Shown piece by piece: positions 49,601 through 61,608 of a stretch of 64,000 nucleotides of DNA; position 1 is the stretch's first letter; every line of letters begins with the position of its first letter. Origin of the DNA: Salvia splendens (Eukaryota; Streptophyta; Magnoliopsida; Lamiales; Lamiaceae); assembly GCF_004379255.2 (NCBI RefSeq), contig NC_056039.1:24689883-24753882 (forward strand), in the 5' to 3' direction. The notes under the pieces were generated by a model, which was not told where the DNA came from, made no database searches, and was given only the letters and a program-made list of their open reading frames with translations. Position numbers and translations under genes: made by a program.

Positions 49601-52600
49601 GAAACTGATCACTTGTGAAGTTTAGAGTACAACCAACTGCTTTACACTTCAGCATGAAAACAAATAAAGAAAAAGATTAGCAATGATTCAATAACAAGGC
49701 TAATTTGTTGGAATAAATTATCGATGCTGTTAGTGCTGCAACCAATGCTTGATATGGTTAAATCTCCAAAGAAATTATCGATATACAAGAAATGGAATAA
49801 AAAAAGAAAATGAATAAATAACCAAGAAATATATTGCGTAAGTTACCAACAGTTTTTTCTCTAAGCTCAATAACTGATCCTGGCATTTCTGAATCTAAGA
49901 CAAGAGGATGCACAAACTTCAGATTTTGCCTCGGGCTCTTCATTTTTCTATGCCGTGGTGCCTTTGAACTGTGTTGCACCCAAATTATTTAACAAAATTG
50001 AACTTTTATAAATCCCAAAGAGATTATTCTGAAAATATTTAGTCCATAAGGCATACCGAAGGAAAAACGTTTGTTCCTTAGGATCAACACCAGCTGCAAC
50101 AGTCTGCACAAAGCAAAGTACAGGTGTTAGTTGAGTTCATTAATGCAATTGAGAGACATAAATTATACATTAAGATCTATTTCTCAGACTTGGGAGCGTC
50201 AATGCCCAAGGCAGATCCATGCGTATTATTATCATTTACTGCACAGAATTATGTAAGCACAAAAGTTACTAACAAACATGTGAAGTCAAAGACAGAGAAA
50301 AAAATAAACATACTGACCTCAGATCTCCATGTATCAGTCTTTACAGATATATTGACAGTTTGAAATTCCTCTGTTACCTACACATTTTCTTCATGAATCA
50401 GTGTAGTTCTTTACTTATATTGTAAAATTAATGACCTCGATTAAGTTTACCAACCCAAAATTCGAAGTTGAAAAGGTCATGGCAGGCGGGCAGATGATAT
50501 TTGAGACCCTATGAAATAATCTTCAGGAATCAATACATGGTCCGGAGAGCAATTTTCATTAGAAAAAATATAGACAATCATATTTTACAGTACCTTAAAG
50601 CTTGCACATTTGACCAAACATAAAGGGTATGCAAAGTCCTCTGTTACTGTATATACATTTATAATGTCAGCCTTTTCACATGCAAATGCTCACACAAAGG
50701 TACATGTCAGAAATACTCTGAAGAATAATACTCCCTATGTTCCATAGTAGTAGAGACATTTCTTTCCGGCAAGGAGATTAAGAAAAAATTGTAATGTATT
50801 AAATAAAAAGATAATAAAGTAGGAGAGAGGAAAAAGTAGAGATAATAAAGTAAGAGAGAGGGAAAAGGAAAATGTGTTACTTTTTACTAAAAAAGGAAAT
50901 GACTCTACTACTATGGAACACCAAAAATGGAAAAATTACTCTACTACTATGGAACAGAGAGAGTATACAATTTAGAATAGTCACTGAAACCAAACATGAG
51001 TTTATGTTGGGATTTGGATCTTATGAACAAACAGATATTTCCTTGAAACAAAGGCAAATCATGCAGGTAGAGAATCCAGAGGCACTTTTACAAGAATGGG
51101 GAACAATAGGAAGAACCTAATACCTTCAGTCCTCTGCAACTTGTTGTTATAGTATCTGTAGTTGAAAACAACATTTCCAGTCCTCAACCTGGATGGCAAC
51201 CAATAGGATAGGTGAACCACCAAATTACCAAAAAGTAAAAAACATCTTGACCAAATTTTGTAAGGCAATGAGATAAGGATATGGAATGATGAATTTTCTT
51301 CAGGAAGGAGAAAGAAATTCAAATGAACATTTTATTTGTATTGTTTTAAGTCATGTTCCTTGTTAACTTGCTCAATATTATAATTGCAAATATGTAGTTC
51401 TCAATCCCAAATATTGGGAGATATACCCAAAGTTCACATGCCAAAAAGTAAAGAGAATAGGCAATCACATTCTTATCAATAATTACATTAAGCATTAACT
51501 TTGGCAATAATACATTTTTCAGGATGCAGAATATTATGGGAAACAAGAATTCATGATATTAATCATCAATTCTTTTTCATGACGAAAGAGGTTGCCTCAG
51601 TCATGCTGACATGTAAAATACCAAAGGCTCAGTATAGCAGTAGAGCAATATCCAGAAACTTAATAAGATAAGGAGAGTCCATAGTTATTGGTTATTGCAA
51701 GATTTTATAGTGAGATATCGTTTACAGGTGGTAACATGAATCACAAGAAAGCAAGCTGCATTTTATAGTGTGGTTGCTTAGGTTTTGGTTAGCTCAATAC
51801 GTCTAAACATTCAAGCATTTGCTAGGACAACCCAGCTAAATTTGCAACGCTGAGAATAGGACCCAGGCCCCTTAAACAACCCATCTGCCCACCACCCCTT
51901 AGGCTGACATTTTAACTCAGTTTTAGGTAGTCCATGTGACGAATTGAAGTCAGAAAAAGAAACACCACGAGATGTTTGTCATGGTATATGGTAACAATGA
52001 GGTAAATTACTAATTGCTTTATACTGAGATGAGTGATGCCCAGTGGCTATTTTTGTCAGACAATGTGGATGGTGAGCGTTATATATTTGCATTGCGGTTA
52101 TGCAAAGAATCTACCTGATAATCTGAGGCAAAGTAGAGGAAGGAACATCATTGTATGAGAATGAATCATAAGGAGATCTCTCTTTAAGCCCAACTTCTTC
52201 TGCTGCAACACGGACTTGCAGTTGTTGAGACAAAGCCTTTGGTAAAGCAGACAAACAAGTAACAGTTAACAAAAATGTTAACTAGGGCTTCTCTGGATAT
52301 AAGAAAGTTGTCTCTGTAAGATGGGAAGATACCATAGCTCCAGCATGGGTACTATGAAATGAGAAGCATTTATCTTCTCCGAAACAGCCAGTCTGTGGAA
52401 AAGAACTATTCAGAAAAGGTGAAGAGAATAAAAATGAGGAATATGATTAAGGATGAGGATGACTAATTTACGAAGTTAAACATATTCATCCTTCTTTTTA
52501 GCCTCAATGATCCTGGGAACTGGGAGTCAGAGACAATTATAGTGAACAGAAATAGTTAACTATAAAGCACATGGCTCATAACAGACTTGATATGAATTGA

Positions 52601-55600
52601 GTATAAAACTACAGGTCTGAAGACCTCAAGAAGACATCTGCATTACATCAACATTAATAGGAGAAAATGGCAAAATGGGACAATTAATAGGCACTGGAGG
52701 GAGTAAAATGTGCCAGTAGGTAATTAAGGTGAAGATGATGAACTGGGTTGAAATTAAATATGTACAAGGGAGGAACAGTCTGCATAGGGAACAAATACAT
52801 GAGAGAAAGAGTTGGGAGAGTGGTCGGGATAGAGGGAAAAAGAGGGTCAAGAGAGAGATAGAAGAAAAGGACAAAAAGGGGCATTTTTGTCTGGAAAAAA
52901 GACTTTCAATTATACATCCCCAATAGTTTTGGGACCATTTATGTAGTTTACTCATAAAAAAATGATGAATTAAAACAATGGAGTTGTGAAAGAAATTTGA
53001 AATCCTGATGCAGCCAGCACAGCTAAAAAGTGGAGTTGTGGCTGAAAATTTGGGACTGAGTTGTGGATGGCCTTAAGACACCTCCAATGTTCTAACAGGC
53101 ACTAAGGCTATGCAGCACGCATGCAGCAAATTGGGGCCTAGCATCATCCTAGGGCAATAAAATGCTTCTATTTTTCTTTAAGGGAATGGGGGATGGATGG
53201 CCAAGGGCCACCAGAGGCCTTGGCAAGACCTATAGAACAACTGGAGACAATAACGAAACAGCACAAAATAAAGCTACTATTACAACAGGAAAAAAATAAA
53301 ACATATATGTGAGAAAAATCACAAAACAAACATAATAACCATCCCATTCATGCTATTTTATCAATAGAAAATAACATATCTTAGCTTAGAAAGTCATACA
53401 CAAGACAAAGGCATCCCAAGTTTGAACAGGTGTCCAGAACTTAGCAGACTCAATTCCACAGATTGGAAAAAAAACATATTTACAAGTTTTAGAAACATCG
53501 AGAAGTATAGATCACCATATTTAGTTTCATTATTTTTCAATGACATATGATGCAACCAAAAGAACTATCACTATTGCATACCTTCAGGACGCAGGAATGC
53601 AAGTCAACAGTCAACAGCATCTCAGCTCTCTCCCCACTGCTCAAGTTCATAGACTTTTCCCACGACAACTGAAGCAAATCCATTGGAATCTTACCCATGA
53701 AGCAGTGACCTCCAACATTAGCTATCATCATTAAGGAACACTTAGGCATGAAACCGAAAAAAACAGAAGGAAGAAACCAGAGGTGAAAGAGAAGATAGAA
53801 GAAGGAGAGGGCAGAACCTAAAGCCTCAATAGTAAGTTGCAATATAAAAGAAAATATAATACATAGTTTCTCTACCTCCTAAGATTCTAGTAAAAAAATC
53901 AAATTTTGCATTTTCAGATCATACAATTTCTTAAAAATCTGAAAACCAACCAAATTAGAGTTTAAGAGGGACCAGATTAAACTTTGATACTCCATTTCCA
54001 GTTGATATACTTGTTTTGTTTTTTTGGAAGAAGCGAAAACAAACACTAATGGCATCTCTCTGAACTCAACAGCTATATTACTGAAGCAGCCTAATCTAAT
54101 AGAATACACCTATCAAGTATATTCTAACTCACCTGGAAATAATGGCGCATCCAGGTGCTCCTTAAACAATTCAGCTACAAGATAGCAGCAAAACATGAAA
54201 ATTTGCAAACTTGTATAAGTTAATGTAGACGTCAAGTATGGAAAAAAGCATACCACAACTAACAAACAAAATTGTATTAGAGCCCGATTTGACTTCTGCT
54301 GATAGTTTATTAATCTCGGGAAGAATAAATTTTGCTTCATCCTGGTACACTGCATCATCTCCAGTACATTTAGTCAATATACATTCTCGACTAAATCGGT
54401 AAACTGCAGAATCCTGCATCAATAAGAAGTCAGGGAGAGAGAGAGCAACTGAAGGACATACCAGAAAATCTAATAAGTTCTACAGAACTCAACACTACCT
54501 CTACAAGTGCAGGACTATAAACGGGTCTAGCCAACATTATACACAAAGGTAATAGATTTTGAATTTGAGATTCATCATTTACAGTTGATGGTAGTGATAT
54601 TGTCATTTCAATCCTACAAACAAAGAAATGCACATGTAAACTACATCAGTATTGCAAAAGAACAAAAAAATATATTAGGAAGCAAATGGATCAGCAGTGG
54701 TAAGTAATATTTAAGGGAGGACCAATGGAAGATCTTGCAAATATGTTTAGATTGCCCATTCTGATGGACCTTCAGACCCAATCAGTATTTTGGGGTAAAA
54801 AAGACAAAACATTATAGGCCCAACCAGTCCAAGATTCAGAAAAAATAAAATTGGAGGACACCATACAAAGCTTGTTATAAGAATATTATCACTCGTGGAT
54901 AAAAATATAAATGGTTGAGCGATACGTGGAAGCGCTGTAAACATTTCCTATTATCATGGCATACAAAACATATGGTACGAAAGACATGATAAATAATGAA
55001 GAAGGTGCCGGAACAGGAAACAAAACAAATAAATGATAAACATTGCTCCTATGACTAAGAGGTCATTATCCTAAAAGGCCACAACATAAATAGCAGAACT
55101 AAACTTTAACCTTAAAACCAGACTTTATAAAAGATTCCAACTTGAATAAAAATCTAAAAGATAAACCTATCTCAAAGACTCACCAATGATGAGACTTTTG
55201 CCAGCAAGATTTAACTAAGTAACAATTAATAAACTAAAATTTACTGCTGCAGATCATTATCAATACCCCCCTTGTCGAAATAGCTTTGCCCACAAGGCTG
55301 GAATTGAAACCGGCTAAGAGGGGCTCATATTCATGCTTGAAGAGATGAGCAAATGTGCAGACTCACATAAACTCCAAAAAAGGCAAAAAATGAAAATTGC
55401 ATGACAAGCCGAAGTGCAGTGGGTGTGAACAATTGGATGGAAAGAATTGGATACAATGGAGGCAGCGACAGATAGTGGTTGTGGCTCAACGAGGCACGAC
55501 TTTACCAGAAACAAACAAGGTTACGTCTGGGGCGGAGACATAGGCGTGGACAACAGCTTAAGAGCCATCACAAACTGTGGTCGTGGCGGTGGTGGAGGGT

Positions 55601-57547
55601 TGGACTTCAGCGAGACGCTGGCGCAACATCGAAAGGTGGAACCACAAGAAATGGAACTTCCTGATGTTGAGGTGGTTGCAGTGGGGTGCTGGCGCACTCA
55701 CTTAACCCATTAACCTGCAACTCGGCTTATTTTCCCAAAATGGTTCAGCCTATTTGACAAAAATCCAACCATTTACATATTTGAAATATGGTTTTAATAT
55801 TTTTCAACTTTCACATTTATCACATTCAGATTTAGAACGCGAACTCTCTCTCTCTCAGCCCCATCTCCACTGCCCTAGCCCCGCTACCGCCCGCCACCTA
55901 GCTCCCCGCCGGCTTCCTAGAGAGCTTTATAGTGAATTGTTTATTTAATTTCACATTTAAACTTGAGGCAGATAGGAGGAAAACATACAGTACATACTTC
56001 AGCAAAATAATACTTCCTCCGTCCCACTATGAGGCATTCCTTTTGAGCATGGGATTTTAGAAAATGATGTTAAGAGAGTTAAGTGGATAGAGAATAAAGT
56101 AGAAACATGGACAACTCAGAGTGCGAAAACCCATTAGTGACAGACGGTAAGATAAAAGACCTTATCTCTTATGAACATATATTTGGCGCATGATGTTAAC
56201 TATATGGACTGTATACATTTGATTCATGATGTTAGCAATTCATGACTAACATCTCATGGCTGCTGAAAATTAAAAATTAGGTGTAGAAAAACAAATCAAA
56301 AAAAGATTTAATATATTTAAGGAGTTCTACCTTTTCTTTTCTTTTGCTTGTATTTTGTACCGTAAACATCTCTGAAGAAAGGATGGCTGCAAAAGAACCT
56401 GTCTTTAGTTAGATTTCATTATCCAAAATACACTTCCCAACAAGCATATACATGAAAGATTGGAATGAAATGAAACAAAATTCATTGTAGGTGGATAGTT
56501 TATCAACGATAACCAAAAAGTCAATAAATAAGTATTAATATGTATATCAGTATATGTACATATTAATTCACCATTCATGTGCTGCTACCAAATGAAGTAA
56601 CTTCCCAAGAAATAGCATTGGATATTTCCATCATCATATTCAGAAAGCTACTTAAATACTCCCTTCATCCCATAAAATATGTGCACTTTCCATTTTCATC
56701 CGTCCCACAAAAATATGTGCATTCCATTTTTAGAAAGTTATATCATTTAAATAATGTAGGTCCCACTATCCACTAACTCTACTTTAACTACCATTCTACT
56801 CCTTTCTCTTACTTTACCATATCATTCTTCTCCTCTCTCTTACTTTACCAATTTTGTCTTAATTCACGTGTCATCCCCAATGCCCATATTTTTATGGGAC
56901 GGAGGGAGTATTTTTTTGGAAAAAAGAAATAACATGAAAAACTAAGACTCTGAAGAGGGCGCAGGCGCGCAGCAAAATAGAAGAACCTTACGTTTCTGGC
57001 AGCACGGCGCTGAAGAATGTTGTACAGCTCAACTGGCTTGCAATAAATTGAGAGGCTTTCCTCAGCTGCAATTTGCTCTTCTGGAGACAAATGCGCACGG
57101 GGATCTTGTCGACACATATGGTCCACACCTCCGGAGTAACTGCAGTTGCAAAAACAATTCCTGTTCCAAGATAAGATTACACTGATGATTATTCTGGCCA
57201 ACTGCAGATACAATTCATGTTCCACGAACTAAAATGCAGAGAATATCCTAGTTGGCCTCTAACAATGACATTTCAAATGCAGTCAACTTGGTTGAAATTT
57301 AAGATGCCAAAATCTTGAATCTAACTGACATTCATCAAATTAAAGACGGGGAAAACGTATTTCCCGGTTCATAACCAAGACTATTTTTCGGGAAAGGAGG
57401 TAGTATCTTAATCAATGTTATACCCCGGACAGAAAATATAAAAAAGGGCAAAGAATGTAAACGCCAATTACAGAATCAGCCACTCAATGCACACATCGGA
57501 ATAAACACTAACGCAGTTTCACGAGCCACAAGAGGAATGCCCGGCAT
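43657..57547 (-). CDS. EMF2: EMF2-type VEFS-box Polycomb protein (21 exons)
   Basis: EMF2, a Su(z)12 homologue, is a core subunit of plant PRC2, which trimethylates H3K27 and represses flower-homeotic genes during vegetative growth. Exons from 5' to 3': 57547-57513, 57139-56992, 56386-56331, 54613-54499, 54413-54254, 54174-54133, 53721-53582, 52392-52333, 52236-52115, 51188-51124, 50646-50594, 50508-50455, 50377-50318, 50103-50057, 49968-49847, 49217-49046, 47754-47706, 47347-47264, 45506-45427, 44078-43989, 43786-43657. They join into 627 codons plus stop, close to the Arabidopsis length. The N-terminus reads MPGIPLVARETA and then MCRQDPRAHLSPEE. A C2H2 finger lies at about residues 323-345 (CLVKC ... 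HLPACH). The VEFS box covers about 470-615, with its acidic block SDRDSEDEVDDDVVDLEDRR and the end KLWNHGLLDARTM. EMF2 is preferred over VRN2 because the full N-terminal part is present. One exon edge (50451/50455) is ambiguous. Confidence 0.94.
44561..44823. mobile_element. Stowaway-like MITE in the EMF2 3' intron
   Basis: It starts CTACTCCATCAGTCCACGAG and ends GTAGATGGAGGGAG in inverted relation, with TA on both sides. Confidence 0.75.
46368..46617. mobile_element. Stowaway-like MITE in an EMF2 intron
   Basis: It starts CTTCCTCCATTCCGCAGTAA and ends TACTATGGAACGGAGGGAG, with TA at both flanks. The inner AGAGAGAATAAAGTA words match the copy at 50731. Confidence 0.85.
48037..48694. mobile_element. 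small non-autonomous hAT element in an EMF2 intron
   Basis: A perfect 8 bp duplication GTTTCAGG (48037-48044, 48687-48694) flanks a 642 bp insert whose ends are inverted (AAATGTTGTTAAAATCG; reversed right end CAGTGTTGTTAGGGGTG). GC-rich GGGGCG words lie near the ends. No transposase is encoded. Confidence 0.85.
50731..50963. mobile_element. Stowaway-like MITE in an EMF2 intron
   Basis: It starts CTCCCTATGTTCCATAGTAG and ends CTACTATGGAACAGAGAGAG, with TA on both sides. Confidence 0.85.
55320..55950. other. unusual GC-richer segment in EMF2 intron 3
   Basis: A GC-rich block with an open frame on the plus strand (55447-55713) and a CT-rich run (55840-55930) stands out from the AT-rich intron. 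The frame has no recognised domain. It is probably part of an unclassified mobile element, but I found no ends. Confidence 0.3.
56012..56115. mobile_element. truncated Stowaway-like MITE
   Basis: A left end, CTTCCTCCGTCCCACTATGA after TA, with the inner AGAGAATAAAGTAGAAA word is present. The right end is lost. Confidence 0.55.
56659..56908. mobile_element. Stowaway-like MITE in EMF2 intron 2
   Basis: It starts CTCCCTTCATCCCATAAAAT and ends ATTTTTATGGGACGGAGGGAG-like in inverted relation, with TA on both sides. It ends 83 bp before exon 2. Confidence 0.85.
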
Positions 57548-57965
57548 CCGTTGCTAGGGCTGTTATAAACTTTAATCAAGACGACCGGAAAAGAGGCTGG
57601 AGCTCGGCTTGTGTAGTCCAAACCATCAAATTCTTCTTCCTCTTGCAAATGCCAACACAGCCACTTAAATGAAAGCGGCACTAAGTTAGTGCCGCTGATT
57701 CGCTGAATAGATGCTATAGTCTAGTCATACTCGCCAACTCCTCATCCTCCTCGCAACGAAAACATGTGATCTAACGGGGCTAATTCATCCGATCTTTGTG
57801 TTCAAATTTGGATCGATGGAGAGCGAAGCTCCTTGCTCGTAACCTTCAGTGCGAAGAATGGTGGAATGCGGTAAAATTGGAGTTCGAATTTTAGGATTTA
57901 GGGTTTATTTGCACGGTAAGTAGGAAACTAAAGAGCATTAAAACATTTAAATTAATGCTTGACTG
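57548..57965 (-). promoter_or_regulatory. EMF2 5' untranslated region and proximal promoter
   Basis: This is all the unique sequence between the EMF2 start codon and the LTR that begins at 57966. I see no firm TATA box, so the transcription start was not placed. Anything that normally lay further upstream has been displaced by the retrotransposon. Confidence 0.45.
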
Positions 57966-58173
57966 TGATAAGGCCTATTTCATGCATCGGTTTAGGGGTA
58001 AAATGTATGCTACTAGATCAGTTTATCGCACAAAACGTGTTAATTTTGCAGGAATGCCGCTTGATCAATGCAACATGACCAAGCTGATCAAGTTGGTACA
58101 AAAGGCGAAAAAGGCCAAAAATCGGGGGAATGATCAAAGGGGGTGATCAAGCAGTTAGGCGGGGACCACTGCG

Positions 58174-58337
58174 TTCTAGAAGAAGGACACGTGAGGCTAA
58201 TGAGCTGGATGATGATCATTCTGTTATCAAGGATGACGTTCTAGAAGGGGACACGTGCTGAAACGCAAGACGCAGGACGGAGCTGAGTCATCATTTTGTT
58301 ATTGAGGAGCGACGTCATTCTAGAAGGAAGACACGTA
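58174..58337 (+). promoter_or_regulatory. three TTCTAGAA + CACGT modules in the LTR U3
   Basis: TTCTAGAA occurs at 58174-58181, 58239-58246 and 58318-58325, each followed 5-6 bp later by CACGTG (58188, 58252) or CACGTA (58332). TTCnnGAA is the inverted core of heat-shock elements, and CACGTG is the G-box/ABRE core. The modules lie 85-250 bp before the TATA box, as enhancers in a U3 would. Confidence 0.7.
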
Positions 58338-58421
58338 TCAATCGATGAGACGCTCGATCATAGCGTGAGCGAATATCCTCTTCCGAGATTGTTATCCAGC
58401 TGAAGGTCATTGCGGCGAACA

Positions 58422-58429
58422 TATAAATA
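58422..58429 (+). promoter_or_regulatory. TATA box of the LTR
   Basis: TATAAATA, followed by GAGGA, lies downstream of the three U3 modules in a position fitting the start of R. Confidence 0.75.
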
Positions 58430-59290
58430 GAGGATGTGCCACCATAATGAAGGATCTTCTTTTTCAGCATCTTCCTTTTAATTTCTTTTATTTTTCTTTT
58501 TTCCGTTCTAAGTTGAGTTTAGTTTCCAGTTCCAAAGTTAAGCTTAGTTAGAGAAAGGTTCAATTAGAGAGAGAGAGCGCGACAGAAAGGGAGCGCGACA
58601 GAATACTCAATATCTGTTCGGCGTCTTCTCGAAGTTTCCGACCGAGAACTTCTCGGCTTTACTCGCTTTCTTATTTTCAGAAGTTCGTAGCTTAGTTTAA
58701 TTCGTAGTTAAAGAAACGATGTTTTTGTATTCCGCATGTTCACGGCACTATTATGAGCTTTGGGTATAAAAGTCGAAGTTGTTTTGTTTTCGTCATCTTG
58801 TTTACTGTTCCAGTTCAGTTTCGCTTTCAAGTCTTCGATCAAGTGTCCGAATATTTATTATGTTGAATGACAAAGTGTTTGTGTGTTTGCGTAGCGTGCC
58901 TAGGTAGTTAAGTCCTTATTTTAGCCTGTCGCTTACTTGATCCATTAAATTTTGTCAGCATGATGAGTAGTTTGATCAAGTAGTTAGTTTACATTCTGCC
59001 TAAGGTAAATCTAGTAGTTAAAAAACTCTCAAATTAAAGCGTGGCAGCAGCCGAACCCTGTTCACTACTCACACACTCGATACACCGGTTTCTCTGTGGG
59101 ATCGACCTCGTACTTGCCGCTTTACTATTAAAGTAGTGCGAGTTTGGGAGTTATAAATTACATTGGTGGCGAGCGAGAGCGAGAACGCCTTGATCAAGTG
59201 GCAAAGACATTTGCTAACTGATCCATCCGATCGGTTATCTTCTATATAACTTGATCAATCCAAATCACTCCGCGTCCGTTCCACCAAAAA

Positions 59291-59308
59291 TGGCGCTGTT
59301 GCTGGGGA
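59291..59308 (+). other. primer binding site, Asp-tRNA type
   Basis: TGGCGCTGTTGCTGGGGA follows the LTR by 4-7 bases. It is close to the TGGCGCCGTTGCCGGGGA site common in Athila/Tat elements. Confidence 0.85.
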
Positions 59309-59388
59309 AGCATGGTGTTATTTCATGGATGTGTTTAGTGCATAGGTGTAAATAGTTTTATTACTTTCTTTTCTAATATGTTTTTCTT

Positions 59389-60273
59389 TTGGTTCATAAG
59401 AAGGTACCACCACGGCGGACACTGGAATCATCCTCTTATGGGGTGCCACGAGCCATTATCTCTGATCAGGGAACTCACTTCGTCAACAGAACCATCAAAG
59501 CCTTAATGAGAACGTATGGAGTCCACCAACGCCTATCCACACCTTACCACCCGCAGTCCAATGGCCAAGCTGAAATATCGAACAGATAAATCAAGGCGTT
59601 CTTAGAAAAAACGGTTAACCCCACAAGAAAGGATTTGAGCCGTCGTCTAGAGGATGCGGTCTGGGCTTACAGGACCGCTTTTAAGACGCCGATCAGAATG
59701 TCCCCATACCGGCTGGTATTTGGGAAGATGTGCCATCTGCTGGTGGGAGTCAAGCATCAGGCTTTCTAGGCAATTAAAGAAATGAACCTAAATGCCGAGT
59801 CGGGTGCTGAAGAGAGGGGAATGCAACTGCAAGAGCTTGAAGAGCTCCACCTTGATACCTATGATTCGGCCATGTGGTATAAAGAGAAGACAAAGATGTG
59901 GCATGACAAGAACCTTCGCAAGAAGGAACTCAAGGTGGGCCAGAGAGTGCTTCTTTTCCAGTCAAGACTCAAATTGATGCCCGAGAAGTTGCGGTCAAGG
60001 TGGATAGGCCCTTATACCATCGTCTCCATCAGAGCTAATGGAGCAATCGAACTCCAGGGGAGCGATCCTGACTCGCCTTCCTTTATAGTGAATGGACACT
60101 GGGTGAATCCATGCAGAGATGGAATGGAGGCATCTGTGGTGGACGACATTCCACTACTCGTGCCTAACTCTCGTCAGTACGCAGGTAAAAGGAGTGACCG
60201 GGTACTCTTGGGTAGTCTGCTTGATCAAACAACAAATTTCTTAATCTATAAAACTGATCAAGTGACGTCCTAA
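59389..60273 (+). pseudogene. integrase, C-terminal two thirds, with in-frame stops
   Basis: One frame reads the catalytic core from the second acidic residue (IISDQGTHFVN) to the glutamate (YHPQSNGQAE), then [14 protein letters not shown] and the C-terminal barrel (WIGPYTIVSIRANGAIEL, ending VNGHWVNP). Stops interrupt it at 59587-59589 and 59770. The zinc-binding N-terminus and first catalytic Asp are missing. No activity is expected. Confidence 0.88.
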
Positions 60274-60650
60274 GGGAACTCAGTCAAGTCCTTGGTAGTT
60301 AGTGTAAATATTTTTCATGTGTTAGTTTTTAAGCTTAGGTTTTAAACAGTTAAGAAGTGAGGAAGAAACTGATCAAGTGGTACTATTTGAGTTTTCATCT
60401 GGAATTTATTGTCCACTTGATCAGTTGAAATTTGAATTTAATTTGTGGGCTACAGTGGTTGAATTGATCAGGGTAGGGTGATGACAGGACGTGTACACTC
60501 ATTGAAAGGGTGCCAGAGAGTACTAACTGCTGCATTAGAAAATATGTACTGGAGAAAAGAAGCGTATCGGGGAAGCTAGGCCAACTGTCACTCTGAAAAG
60601 GCGCGTATGTACGCGAAGCGTCGCAGGGATCTCAACCGTCGGGATCTCGG

Positions 60651-60659
60651 TATAAAAGG
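60651..60659 (+). promoter_or_regulatory. possible internal TATA box before the extra ORF
   Basis: TATAAAAGG lies 148 bp before the ATG at 60799. Together with a downstream CT-rich leader, it looks like a separate promoter for the extra ORF. Confidence 0.5.
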
Positions 60660-60798
60660 CAGCTTTCTGATCCGTATTTCACTTTTATCCAAACCGCCTA
60701 CAGTACATTCTATTTGCTCTCATCCGTTTTCTCCTAAGATTCAAAACCCTCCCAAATTATCATCTTCTCCACGAAATCACCCACATCCATCACCGAAA

Positions 60799-61608
60799 AT
60801 GCAGATCACTCAACTGAGCACTTCATCCTCATCCTCCAGTGCCGGCGCCAACAGTGGTGACTGGAGAACCTCACCCCAATCCCAAGTCCCAGAAGCCCCC
60901 CCCGGCCCTTCCACGCCGACCACCGCAGTCCCTCCACCACAAACTAGCGCCTTCGCTCCACTTCCTGAAGTGGACCCAGAGGCCATGAGGCTCCTAGAGA
61001 GAATCCTCCGTTGTGTACCTGCCGAGATGGACACCGCGGTGGTTTACGCCACCCTTAAGGCCCAGTTCGGAATTACCCGGTCTGCTAATCCCTCGCCGAC
61101 TCTCGTACCTCAAAATCCTCCATCCTCTCTCCCCAAAACACCTACACCTACTCACTCTCCCGCTCCTACACCTGCTCCATTTTTCCCGCTGGTACAATAC
61201 AGCGGAGACGACTCCGACAAAGAAGAAGGAGGAGCGCAACCTGACGTCGCTCCGGTCGAAGAAGCGGAGTTCGTACCGCCACCACCAGCAGAGGGCATAC
61301 CTGCCCCCGACATCCCGTCACCAGCAAGCAGTGGCGGTTCAACTGCTGCCCACGGGCCACAACCGATAGAAGTCGTCGAAATAGACGACGATGATATGGA
61401 GGATTTTCAGCCGCTTCCTGGCGACATTCTACTTCAGCAGAGGGAGGCTGACTGGAATATCCTCCGAGGTGTGGAGGACGAACCAGAGGGGGTAGAGGAG
61501 CAGCCACTGCACCGCCGGACGCGACGAATGAATATGGAACGGCTGCTAGAGGAAATAGAGGCCAGTCGGCCGAGGTGGAGGAGGAGCCGGAGCAGAGGCC
61601 CCGCGTAG
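60799..61608 (+). pseudogene. extra (env-position) ORF, N-terminal part
   Basis: The frame is open from 60607, but the ATG at 60799 (MQITQL) is preferred because it follows the internal TATA box. The product is Ser/Pro-rich with a helical patch (EAMRLLERILRCVPAEMD), acidic stretches (EIDDDDMEDFQPLPGD) and an Arg-rich end. It overlaps the next ORF in another frame at 61575-61608, so a frameshift has probably split one gene of about 785 codons. No membrane segment is seen, so the protein need not be an envelope. Confidence 0.6.

Larger units (their letters stand above)
57966..59283 (+). repeat. 5' LTR of the Athila/Tat-type element
   Basis: It starts TGATAAGGCCTATTTCATGC, like the solo LTR at 18768-20218 read on its own strand, and ends GTCCGTTCCA just before the primer site. 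The right limit could be 59286. It contains the shared phrase GTGGGATCGACC near 59096. Confidence 0.75.

Noticed and set aside
55447..55713. 88-codon Gly-rich ORF in EMF2 intron 3 as a nested gene
   Set aside because: No domain, no promoter signal and no supporting context; kept only as an unassigned segment.
57955..58146. 63-codon ORF across the LTR start
   Set aside because: It spans the junction between EMF2 flank and retrotransposon, so it cannot be an old gene, and it has no known domain.
60607..60798. Earlier in-frame ATG of the extra ORF
   Set aside because: It lies upstream of the TATAAAAGG box, and the first 64 codons look like leader sequence; the ATG at 60799 fits the promoter better.
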